Source: JAAYBT01 sp964404395
GTDB taxonomy: Bacteria > Bacillota > Clostridia > Acetivibrionales > DTU013
Direction: 5' to 3'
Assembly: GCA_964404395.1 (NCBI GenBank)
Contig: CAYOKA010000096.1
Location: forward strand, 1 to 8,697
DNA: 8,697 nucleotides
A program made the position numbers and the translations under genes. Below are positions 1 through 6,838 of this stretch, in pieces; the stretch's first letter is position 1; every line of letters starts with the position of its first letter. The notes below the pieces were generated by a model. That model was not told the origin of the DNA, did no database searches, and saw only the letters and a program-made list of their open reading frames with translations.

Positions 1-31
1 AAAAATTCCCCGGAAATATAATCCCAGGGAA
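1..31 (-). terminator. Intrinsic terminator of the FMN riboswitch expression platform
   Basis: Read on the minus strand, TTCCCTGG (31-24) can pair with CCGGGGAA (13-6). This gives an 8-bp stem with one G-U wobble and a 10-base loop, followed directly by five U residues (5-1) that reach the window edge. It lies 24 bases downstream of the riboswitch aptamer, the usual place for the transcription-terminating arm of an FMN switch. The U-tract may continue past the edge. An antiterminator pairing was not worked out. Confidence 0.8.
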
Positions 32-54
32 CATTAAAAACAAAACTGCATCGC

Positions 55-174
55 AATCTTCTTCCATCCAGACTTTACTGTCGGCTCAGGAATCACACCT
101 GATCGGCTTTCGCTCGCGGGCTAGCATTTTATCGCATTACCGCCGGTAGGGACTCTCACCCTGCCCTGAAGATT
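55..174 (-). promoter_or_regulatory. FMN riboswitch (RFN element)
   Basis: The minus strand carries the conserved RFN blocks in order: AGGGCAGGGTGA, CCCTACCGGCGGTAA, AGCCCGCGAGC, AGCCGACAGT, and AGTCTGGATGGAAGAAGAT. The closing helix P1 is a perfect 7-bp pairing of AATCTTC (174-168) with GAAGATT (61-55). FMN binding to this aptamer is known to switch riboflavin synthesis or transport genes off, and the terminator at 1-31 fits control by premature termination. The regulated gene (for example a rib biosynthesis operon or a ribU-type transporter) lies left of the window and is not visible. A short A/T-rich variable segment sits between the GGCGGT and GCCCGCGAGC blocks, where natural RFN elements vary in length. 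Confidence 0.97.
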
Positions 175-193
175 ATATTTAATTACTCTATTT

Positions 194-222
194 ATATTAC
201 ACCGAAGCATTGTATTAGTCAA
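194..222 (-). promoter_or_regulatory. Candidate sigma-A promoter for the FMN riboswitch leader
   Basis: On the minus strand, a -35 box TTGACT (222-217) is separated by exactly 17 bases from a -10-like box TAATAT (199-194; 4 of 6 matches to TATAAT). Transcription would begin near 187, about a dozen bases before the riboswitch P1 helix. This suggests the riboflavin gene beyond the left edge has its own promoter and is a separate unit from the catabolic operon. The assignment rests on consensus match and position only. Confidence 0.65.
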
Positions 223-236
223 TAGCCCTTGAATAT

Positions 237-1712
237 TTATAGCCGGGGCTTCCAAAGTGCATCAACAGGCTTGCCCGTAAGCAGCTCAAAGTCGCCTTTC
301 TCCTCCTCATTGAAGCTGTGGATACCTTCTCCGGTCTTCATCTTTTGAACACCATTGAGCACATTATTAAAGCGCCTACAGTCCAGTTTATAACGCAGAG
401 CAAAGAATAACGCAATTGCCAAAAACACAACAGGTATTATTACAAACATCCATTTGATCGTTGCCACTACATTCGAAGATGCGTATTTGGCAGGATCAAA
501 GGCATTTATGCTGCTTTTAAGGATATTGTATTCATTTTGGTTAAATCCCGTAAGCTGCAGTCCGAACCCCAACAGCAAAATAGCAATCCCGCTGGAGAAT
601 TTTCGCATAAAGGTGGTAAAACCGCTGTAAATTCCTTCCCGTCGTTTTCCGGTCATAAGCTCATCAACGTCAAAGATATCGGATAACATAGACCATGTCG
701 CCAGATTGCCGGCTGCTGCTCCAAATGCAATGAACACTGCAAGTATGCATAGTATGATAAAAGGTGTTTCGCTGGTTACAAAGGCAAAAGCTAAAGACGC
801 CGCTATCCAGATAGGAATTCCCAGATATAGAGGATAGCATTTACCTTTTTTCTGAGCGATCAGGTTATGTAAAAACATAAAGAGAAGCTGAAACACAAGA
901 AGTACACCCATCAGTGTTTCATAATTTTTGTACTGCAGCACAACGATGTCTATATAGAACATAAAAAGCGCAAGGAGCAGGTCTATTGCTACCTGAACAA
1001 ATATAAATATACCCAGATAAATACGGTAGGTTTTATTCTGAAGTACGGTAAACCAATTCCTTACAGAGAATTTTTCCGGCGCTGGCGGGTTTTCCCGTTC
1101 TTTTGTCCCAATGAAGGTAAAAAACCAGCATAATGCAAAGATCATACCGAAAATAATTGCCATGATCAGATAACCAGTCTTCTGCTCAGGGCCGTTTACC
1201 TCACCGCCAATGGTTTTGATGATCATACTCGGAATAATGGCCGCTATAATAGAAGTTCCGGCTGAAAAAACCATTCTGACAGTGGTATAGCTGGTGCGCT
1301 CATTATAATCATCTGTCATTTCAGGCAGTATTGAATTGTATGGCACCATGACGATTGTGAAAGCAGTCCCGAATGACATGTATGCCAGCATGTGATAAAT
1401 AAAAGCAGCTGTTTGCGATGTTATTCCGAATGAATACCACATCAAAACAAATGAAATAAAGACAGGAATTATGCCGGCAAGGAAATAAATACGGCGGCGG
1501 CCGTACCTGGATCGTGTCCTGTCAGACATGACCCCGATAATGGGATCAGTTACAGCATCCCAAAGCTTTCCTACAAATATGACTGTGGTAGCAAGAACAA
1601 CAGGAAGTCCTTCTACAATAACCAGATAGTTCATATAGAGCATGCTGAATATAAGAAAAGCCCCGCCTCCGTAGATGTCTCCGCATGCGTAACCGATTTT
1701 CCTCTTCAACAT
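237..1712 (-). CDS. GPH-family MFS sugar:cation symporter
   Basis: This is an integral membrane protein of 491 residues, predicted to import a glycoside, pentoside, hexuronide or related polyol/sugar acid with Na+ or H+. It has about a dozen hydrophobic segments, as expected for MelB/XynP/GPH transporters. Diagnostic motifs are DPIIGVMSDRTRSRYGRRR in the first cytoplasmic loop (about residues 56-74) and VPYNSILPEMTDDYNERT after the fourth helix, matching the family's PYxALxPELTxDxxER signature. A TTG codon in frame at 1721 could extend it by three residues, but it lies only 2 bases after the AAAGG ribosome-binding site. The ATG at 1712 lies 11 bases after it and gives the family-like N-terminus MLKRKIGYACGD. 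It is the last gene of the operon, 66 bases after the aldehyde dehydrogenase stop, and so probably imports that pathway's substrate. The exact substrate cannot be told from sequence. Confidence 0.92.
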   Translation of the reverse strand: MLKRKIGYACGDIYGGGAFLIFSMLYMNYLVIVEGLPVVLATTVIFVGKLWDAVTDPIIGVMSDRTRSRYGRRRIYFLAGIIPVFISFVLMWYSFGITSQTAAFIYHMLAYMSFGTAFTIVMVPYNSILPEMTDDYNERTSYTTVRMVFSAGTSIIAAIIPSMIIKTIGGEVNGPEQKTGYLIMAIIFGMIFALCWFFTFIGTKERENPPAPEKFSVRNWFTVLQNKTYRIYLGIFIFVQVAIDLLLALFMFYIDIVVLQYKNYETLMGVLLVFQLLFMFLHNLIAQKKGKCYPLYLGIPIWIAASLAFAFVTSETPFIILCILAVFIAFGAAAGNLATWSMLSDIFDVDELMTGKRREGIYSGFTTFMRKFSSGIAILLLGFGLQLTGFNQNEYNILKSSINAFDPAKYASSNVVATIKWMFVIIPVVFLAIALFFALRYKLDCRRFNNVLNGVQKMKTGEGIHSFNEEEKGDFELLTGKPVDALWKPRL

Positions 1713-1778
1713 TCTAACCAACGCCTTTCAGATAACTTTATTTAGCCACAAACCAAAGGAAGCTTTCTAAAAATCTGC

Positions 1779-3052
1779 TTAAATAGTCCCATCCCATGTA
1801 CTGACTTTTTCAGCCCTGATTTCTTCTTCATCAAACCATCTTGTTGTAACTGTTTTAGTTTTTGTATAAAAGCGGATGCCATCCTTCCCAAGAGTATGAA
1901 GATCACCAAAGAACGATCTTTTGTGACCGGAAAACGGGAACATCCCCACAGGTACAGGTATTCCAACATTGATACCTACCATTCCGCCATCAGTGTATCT
2001 AGCAAATTCCCGGGCATAGTACCCATTATTGGTGAAAATGACCGATCCATTGGCATAAGGATTCTCGTTCATTATTTTCAGTCCTTCTTCAAAGCTTCCG
2101 ACACGCTTGATGCACAGTACAGGCCCGAATATCTCATCTGTGCCCACCTTCATCCCCGGCATTACATGATCGAAAATGGTCGGTCCCACATAGAAACCCT
2201 TTTCAAATCCATTGACCACCTTGCCTCTTCCGTCGAGTATCAGCTTTGCTCCTTCTTTCACTCCATCCTCGATGCACTTCTCTATAAAATCCTTGTGGGA
2301 TCCGGAGACTACCGGGCCAAGCTCTGAGGCTTTATCAAAGGCAGGTCCGACGACACGTTCCCTGCTAAGGCGAACCAGCTCATCTGCAAGCCTGTCTGCA
2401 ATGCTCTCCTGTACGACAACAACAGGTAACGCCATACAGCGTTCTCCGGCACAGCCAAGGTAAGCATTGATGATACCTTTTGCAGTTCTCTCAACAGGCG
2501 CGTCTTCCAGTACCAGTGCATGGTTTTTTGCCTCGCACAATGCCTGGACGCGTTTCCCGGCCGCTGCCGCCGTAGAATAGATATGTTTGCCAACAGCAGT
2601 CGATCCAACAAAAGTAATACCATCAACATCGGGATGATTAAGGAATATTTCCGCTTCATTCCTGCTGCATGTCACAATATTTAAAACTCCGTCGGGAAGT
2701 CCCGCCTCTCTGTACAATTCCGCAAATTGCATGGCTGTCAATGGCGTCATACTGGCGGCCTTGAGCACGATCGTATTCCCGCAGGCTATACACATGGGTG
2801 TCATCCAACCCATCGGTATCATAGCCGGAAAATTGAAAGGCGCTATGCCTGCAAAAACACCAACAGACTCTCTGTATAGTACTGAGTCAAAGCCAGCAGA
2901 AGTGTCCATCAGTGATTCCCCCATCATGAGGTTTGGAGCGGATATAGCCTGTTCAGTTGCCTCTTTCGCTTTCAGCACATCTCCCGCCGCTTCATCAAGC
3001 ACCTTTCCATTCTCGGTGGCAACCAGCAATGTAAGCTCATCCATATGCTTTT
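1779..3052 (-). CDS. CoA-acylating (methyl)malonate-semialdehyde dehydrogenase-type aldehyde dehydrogenase, 5' end missing in gap
   Basis: This is an aldehyde dehydrogenase of the MmsA/IolA type, expected to oxidise a semialdehyde with NAD+ and CoA to an acyl-CoA (acetyl- or propionyl-CoA when the substrate is malonate or methylmalonate semialdehyde). About 423 residues are visible. Family landmarks, counted from the Met codon at 3044, are PNLMMGES (37-44), the oxyanion-hole region IAPFNFP (67-73), AKNH (172-175), catalytic Cys203 in GERCMA, DEIFGPVL, and the C-terminal FPFSG...SFFGDLHTLGKDGIRFYTKTKTVT block typical of this family. The frame is open past 3044 to the gap, so that Met is not the start. 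Compared with roughly 487-500 residue relatives, about 80 N-terminal residues are missing. Two positions are odd: Lys25 where B. subtilis IolA has a substrate-carboxylate-binding Arg, and CEAKNH in place of the usual GAKNH. The substrate may therefore differ from methylmalonate semialdehyde. Confidence 0.88.
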
Positions 3053-3152
3053 NNNNNNNNNNNNNNNNNNNNNNNNNNNNNNNNNNNNNNNNNNNNNNNN
3101 NNNNNNNNNNNNNNNNNNNNNNNNNNNNNNNNNNNNNNNNNNNNNNNNNNNN
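3053..3152. other. Assembly gap (100 N placeholder) between the iclR-type and aldehyde dehydrogenase genes
   Basis: Exactly 100 unknown bases. The true distance is very probably larger. The IclR protein lacks roughly 25-35 C-terminal residues and the aldehyde dehydrogenase roughly 80 N-terminal residues, together about 320 bases or more plus any intergenic sequence. The N count should therefore be read as a convention, not a measured length. A promoter or operator for the dehydrogenase/symporter pair could also be hidden here. Confidence 0.95.
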
Positions 3153-3822
3153 TTTTGATCCTGTTCACAGGTCCTGAAATACCAACACTATAAAGAGCGA
3201 TTCCCGAGTGGTTGTATATAGGTGCTGCTATACACATGATATCTTCACTCATTTCCCCATCATCTGTTGCGTAGCCTCTGGAAACGATTTCATCCAGTTC
3301 TTTGCGAAGCTTTTCCGAATCAGTTATGGTTTTATTAGTATAGGGTTTGAAATCTATCCTCGTTAAAATGCTTTCACGTTTATCTTCCTCACAAAACGCA
3401 AGCAGGCACTTTCCGACAGATGAACAGTATACAGGTTCAGTATTTCCTACTTTTGCATTTACTGCAAGAAGTGAGTCGGTCATTATTTGTTCTATAACCA
3501 CAGCGCTGTCATTACTCAGCATACATAAGTGGGAGGATTCGCCTGTATCTTCCACCAAACTGGTCATAAAAGGTTTTGCTGTCGAAATTACATCAAGATT
3601 TTTGACCAAATGGTCGGAGAGGCGCAGTATTCCCGGCCCTAGCTTGTATTTAGACGTATCATTATCCTGTGTAACGACATTGAATGAAATCATTGTTTCA
3701 AGAATTCTGAATGCGGTGCTTTTATTAACACCCAGCTCTTCTGCAACTTGTGTTACACCAGCGCTTTTCTGTTTTGATAGAAAGAAAAGTGCCTGCATTC
3801 CCCTTCTAAGTGATTGAATCAT
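3153..3822 (-). CDS. IclR-family transcriptional regulator, 3' end missing in gap
   Basis: This is a DNA-binding regulator, probably controlling the surrounding catabolic genes in response to a pathway metabolite. The 223 visible residues contain an N-terminal winged helix-turn-helix (about residues 1-70, with VTQVAEELGVNKSTAFRILETM as the HTH core) followed by the IclR effector-binding domain (about 75-223, with AKPFMTSLVEDTGESSHLCML, YCSSVGKCLLAF, SRGYATDDGE and CIAAPIYNHSG). Complete relatives run about 250 residues, so only the last 25-35 are missing. The ATG at 3822 is preceded by a strong GGAGG site with a 7-base spacer. It follows the RpiB-like gene by 42 bases in the same direction, so it appears to be cotranscribed within the operon rather than divergent from it. 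Whether it activates or represses cannot be seen. Confidence 0.93.
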
Positions 3823-3864
3823 ATAATCTCCTCCGAAATACTCTGGAAAGTATGTACCTGATAC

Positions 3865-4500
3865 TCACTCCGGTATTTTGATATCTGCAAGTATTTTTTG
3901 AATAGCGCCAGATTTTTGTTTTTGTTCAGCGACAAGACGATAAAACGGCTTATGCGAAAAAGCAGTTTGTATCATCTTGCGATTCAGCAAACTTAAAATT
4001 TCTTCAAACGATTTGTGAGTTGATTTTGATATGCTCTGCAATATACAGCGGCTTTCCTTCTGACTTTCACTTCTCTCCGGCGGATAGCCCTGACCGGCAT
4101 TGTCTGAAAACAGTTTTTCAAAAACATATCCAAGGTTCAGGTCCCCTGCCCAGCCATATCCTTTATTGAGAGCAAGAGAAATGCAATTGCCTGCATTGAT
4201 GCTTGAAAACAGAAAAGCATCCAATGGTTCCTCGATCAAACCACAGAAAACATTCGGATACTGCATTGCAGAATTCAGAAAGCCCTGTCCTGTCCCACAT
4301 CCTCCAATGACCATATCCACCGCACCCATATTCAAAAGCACACCCGCCATAAAACCAGTATGTATATAGGTCAGTTCAGTCTGAAACTCTCCATCTGTCA
4401 TGCCGACATTGAAAACTTCCTGCCCGGAATATTTCAATGCCGAAAGGATATCTCTGTTTTTTGAACGAGCGGATACCTCATTTATTACTGCAACTCTCAC
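3865..4500 (-). CDS. RpiB/LacA/LacB-type sugar(-phosphate) isomerase with C-terminal extension
   Basis: This 211-residue cytoplasmic enzyme is likely to interconvert an aldose and ketose, probably phosphorylated. The RpiB fold is indicated by GGCGTGQGFLNS (66-77), in which Cys68 and Thr70 match the catalytic Cys and Thr of RpiB, and by NAGNCISLALNKGYG (102-116), matching the conserved N-x-x-N segment. It differs from ordinary RpiB (about 150 residues): the N-terminal DHAG active-site motif is replaced by NEVSA (7-11), and about 60 residues are added at the C-terminus. The start is a GTG at 4500 that overlaps the stop of the transketolase gene by four bases (GTGA, 4497-4500), so the two are probably translationally coupled and act in consecutive steps. 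The substrate is unknown. Ribose-5-phosphate is only one of several options, along with tetrose or hexose phosphates. Confidence 0.87.
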   Translation of the reverse strand: MRVAVINEVSARSKNRDILSALKYSGQEVFNVGMTDGEFQTELTYIHTGFMAGVLLNMGAVDMVIGGCGTGQGFLNSAMQYPNVFCGLIEEPLDAFLFSSINAGNCISLALNKGYGWAGDLNLGYVFEKLFSDNAGQGYPPERSESQKESRCILQSISKSTHKSFEEILSLLNRKMIQTAFSHKPFYRLVAEQKQKSGAIQKILADIKIPE

Positions 4501-5477
4501 ATGCTTCGCCTCCTTCCGATTGCTTTTTTAGCCTTAAAACATATATCACCGGCTGTCAGCCGGTATTTTTCCATCAGATAATCCTGTGTTCCCACCTCAC
4601 CGAAGGTGTCTTCCACCCCTACACGTTCCAGCGGTACCGGGAAGTTTTCGCATACCACCTCTGAAACAGCGCTTCCAAGTCCGTTAATGATATTATGGTT
4701 TTCAGCTGTGACTATTGCACCGCAGCATTTTGCTGCATCAATGACCGCTTGAGAATCGATCGGCTTTATCGTATGCATATCCATCACCAGAGCATTGATT
4801 CCCTCTTCCGCAAGCATCTGCGCCGCCTTCATCGATTCATATACCATTATGCCGCAAGCAATTATGGCAATATTACTCCCCTCTCTCAAAACATTTGCTT
4901 TTCCTATAGTAAATTCCGCTTTTTCATCATAAATACGCATTGTTTTACGGCGTACATATCTCATGTAAAAATTCCCATAGGTTTCAGCCATATATCTGAC
5001 TGCATATGGAAGCATCACACCATCAGCCGGTTCAAAAACTGTCATTCCAGGTATATTACGCATTATCCCCATATCTTCAAATGGCATATGTGTACCACCG
5101 TTTGAGGTAGCTGCCACACCGGCATCCGCACCGATGATTTTTACATTCAGGTCCTGGTAGGCACAGGAAAGGAATACCTGGTCATAGACCCGGCGTGATG
5201 CGAATGTGCCAAATGCGTGCAGATAAGGGACATAACCTGTTGCTGAAAGTCCTGCTGCCATACCTGCTGCATGCGCCTCCATGATCCCGCAGTTGATCGC
5301 CCGATCTGCATATGCTTTATAGAAAGGCTTTGTACCCATGGAATAGCTTGTATCCACATCGATGACAAGAATCTTGTCGTTGCGCCCGGCTTCTTCTATA
5401 AGTGCATTGCAGTAATGCACACGCATATCGGTTTCATCCGGCTGAAAGCCGTTCAAAATATTGTTTTTACGCATCAT
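4497..5477 (-). CDS. Transketolase, C-terminal subunit (pyrimidine-binding plus C-terminal domain)
   Basis: This is one half of a split ThDP-dependent transketolase, which moves a two-carbon ketol unit between sugar phosphates or analogues. The 326 residues cover the pyrimidine-binding domain (about 15-185) and the transketolase C-terminal domain (about 195-320). Visible signatures are NCGIMEAHAAGMAAGLS with Glu67, the ThDP-activating glutamate; GGTHMPFEDMGIMRNIPG (127-144); and TAENHNIINGLGSAVSEV (257-274). The pyrophosphate-binding half with its GDG...N motif is absent here and is not encoded elsewhere in the visible sequence, so the protein needs a partner subunit to work. Its ATG overlaps the preceding stop as ATGA (5474-5477), with AAGGG 8 bases upstream, and its 3' end overlaps the isomerase start. 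Family position alone does not show whether the substrate is a pentose phosphate, apulose phosphate, sulfosugar or something else. Confidence 0.9.
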   Translation of the reverse strand: MMRKNNILNGFQPDETDMRVHYCNALIEEAGRNDKILVIDVDTSYSMGTKPFYKAYADRAINCGIMEAHAAGMAAGLSATGYVPYLHAFGTFASRRVYDQVFLSCAYQDLNVKIIGADAGVAATSNGGTHMPFEDMGIMRNIPGMTVFEPADGVMLPYAVRYMAETYGNFYMRYVRRKTMRIYDEKAEFTIGKANVLREGSNIAIIACGIMVYESMKAAQMLAEEGINALVMDMHTIKPIDSQAVIDAAKCCGAIVTAENHNIINGLGSAVSEVVCENFPVPLERVGVEDTFGEVGTQDYLMEKYRLTAGDICFKAKKAIGRRRSM

Positions 5478-6796
5478 TTTCTCTGCCCTTCTTTCTGCCT
5501 ACCCGTCTGTTCTTTCTCCAGCGCTTCATGAAGCCCTCTTTCCACTTCACATATAGCCTCTTTAGCCATAGCTTCGGTAATCACCATATAANNNNNNNNN
5601 NNNNNNNNNNNNNNNNNNNNNNNNNNNNNNNNNNNNNNNNNNNNNNNNNNNNNNNNNNNNNNNNNNNNNNNNNNNNNNNNNNNNNNNNNNNCAGCCAGTG
5701 AAAATTTTAATACTTCCCTGCCTCTTTTCCCGCTCAATACAGGCTCACGATCATTCTTTATCGCATCTATAAAGTCCAATGTCGAGTTTTTGAAGGACTC
5801 TCCCCAGTCAACAGGCATATCCCAATATTCGCTCAGTTTACCGTCCCGGTACATTACTACAGGAGCGACTGTCGGCAGCAATGTCCCCGTACAGCGGGTC
5901 ACCCAGATGATTCCCCTTGAACCCGTGATCTCCATCCGCTCGTCACAGGTGTAATATTTGCTCTGTATATACATATCCTTTGAGTCTACTATATCCATAA
6001 TGCCGTATATCTTGCCGTTCCTGTGCTTCCACATGATAGTCGCGGGACAGTCCTGATAGATTCCAGGAAGTACCTGTGTACTGTCGATCCAGGCTGATAC
6101 CTTTTCAACCTCTCCCAGCATATGAAGGATTATGGAGAATTTATGATAACCATCATCAAACACAAGAGGCCCACCACCTGCAAGCGTATCGTTCAAGCGC
6201 CACAGCCAGGACTTAAGATCGATCTTCCAGCCTGTTTCTTTCAGTTCCCCGGTCAATTCTACCCCGGCTTTTTTTGCCCTTCCTTCCGGATTAGGCGTAT
6301 TTGCCGAGCCAAGACCGGCATTGTTCATTTTGTACCGGACGGATACCGGTTCGCCGATTTCTCCTCTGTCCAGAAGTGTTTTGGCAAATTGGTAGGGCGG
6401 ATAGAATACAAAGTTCTCAAAAACCTTCAGCTTAACGCCATTTTTGTCTGCCGCCGCAATCATAGCATCGCACTGCGCCAGATTCATTGCCATAGGCTTT
6501 TGTACCGATACGTGTTTTCCTGCTTCGCACGCTTTCACTGTCATTTCACAGTGAAGATGATGCGGAACAAGGATTTCAACAGCGTCTACTGCCTTATCTA
6601 TTAGTACTTCCTCATAGCTTTTGTAAACCTTTTTTGCGCCGTAGGTCTTTGCAAATTGCTCTGCTTTTTTTATATCCTTGTCACAAACGCCATATAACTC
6701 TGCATCCGGATTATTCTCATATCCAAGGACATGCAGCGTAGCGATCCTGCCACACCCCACAAGCACGATGTGCAGCTTTTTGTTTTCGGCAGACAT
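5474..6796 (-). CDS. Gfo/Idh/MocA-family NAD(P)-dependent oxidoreductase, interrupted by gap
   Basis: This is predicted to be a cytoplasmic sugar or cyclitol dehydrogenase. Residues 8-125 form the Rossmann domain with VGCGRIA (13-19) for dinucleotide binding and VQKPMAMN (98-105), where the family's usual EKP is QKP; the lysine is kept. The substrate domain carries GGGPLVFDDGYHKF (207-220), with Asp214/215 and His218 in the place of the catalytic D-x-x-x-H pair. Residue 368 is the last before the gap; relatives usually end soon after such a position. The 39 residues after the gap (from IT EAMAKEAICEVERG to the stop at 5474) stay in frame if the gap is really 100 bases, but could be the tail of another gene. 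The ATG at 6796 has AAAGGGGG 7 bases upstream, and the gene starts 42 bases after the ThDP enzyme. The substrate is unknown. Confidence 0.85.
   Translation of the reverse strand: MSAENKKLHIVLVGCGRIATLHVLGYENNPDAELYGVCDKDIKKAEQFAKTYGAKKVYKSYEEVLIDKAVDAVEILVPHHLHCEMTVKACEAGKHVSVQKPMAMNLAQCDAMIAAADKNGVKLKVFENFVFYPPYQFAKTLLDRGEIGEPVSVRYKMNNAGLGSANTPNPEGRAKKAGVELTGELKETGWKIDLKSWLWRLNDTLAGGGPLVFDDGYHKFSIILHMLGEVEKVSAWIDSTQVLPGIYQDCPATIMWKHRNGKIYGIMDIVDSKDMYIQSKYYTCDERMEITGSRGIIWVTRCTGTLLPTVAPVVMYRDGKLSEYWDMPVDWGESFKNSTLDFIDAIKNDREPVLSGKRGREVLKFSLAXXXXXXXXXXXXXXXXXXXXXXXXXXXXXXXXXXYMVITEAMAKEAICEVERGLHEALEKEQTGRQKEGQRK
5592..5691. other. Assembly gap (100 N placeholder) near the 3' end of the oxidoreductase gene
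   Basis: Exactly 100 unknown bases, the same length as the other gap, which points to a fixed scaffold placeholder. The reading frames on both sides agree if 100 is correct, but this has a one-in-three chance of happening by accident. The gap lies immediately upstream of the transketolase C-terminal gene, where the N-terminal subunit gene is normally found in split transketolase operons, so additional coding sequence may be hidden. Confidence 0.95.
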
Positions 6797-6838
6797 GCAT
6801 TTTCCCCCTTTGCCCTTTTATTCAATTAAAATAAAATG

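Noticed and set aside
1719..1721. TTG start of the symporter
   Set aside because: Only 2 bases from the AAAGG site; the ATG at 1712 has a more workable spacing and a family-like N-terminus.
1722..1778. Possible terminator or promoter between the dehydrogenase and symporter genes
   Set aside because: No stable hairpin followed by a U-tract on the minus strand and no good -35/-10 pair; treated as ordinary intergenic sequence.
1896..2327. Plus-strand open frames opposite the dehydrogenase, the regulator (3347-3817), the transketolase (4695-5105), the oxidoreductase (6122-6604) and the ThDP enzyme (8086-8499)
   Set aside because: They lie antisense to well-supported conserved genes, show no recognisable domains and lack convincing ribosome-binding sites.
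3042..3044. ATG at 3044 as the start of the aldehyde dehydrogenase
   Set aside because: The frame stays open upstream (Lys-His before it), no ribosome-binding site precedes it, and the protein would lack about 80 residues of the NAD-binding domain that the family always has.
3037..3052. Four-residue ending of the IclR protein beyond the gap
   Set aside because: It exists only by reading through the 100 N in a fixed frame; those bases belong to the dehydrogenase gene in another frame.
3846..3864. Short inverted repeat AGTAT...ATACT between the isomerase and IclR genes
   Set aside because: Only 5-bp arms with a 7-base spacer and no U-tract; not enough for a terminator or operator call.
3865..5477. 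Assignment of the cluster to sulfoquinovose (sulfo-transketolase) degradation
   Set aside because: Transketolase plus an RpiB-like isomerase fits, but no sulfoquinovosidase, SQ isomerase or sulfonate-specific enzyme is visible, and the ThDP and MmsA-type enzymes are not part of that pathway as I know it.
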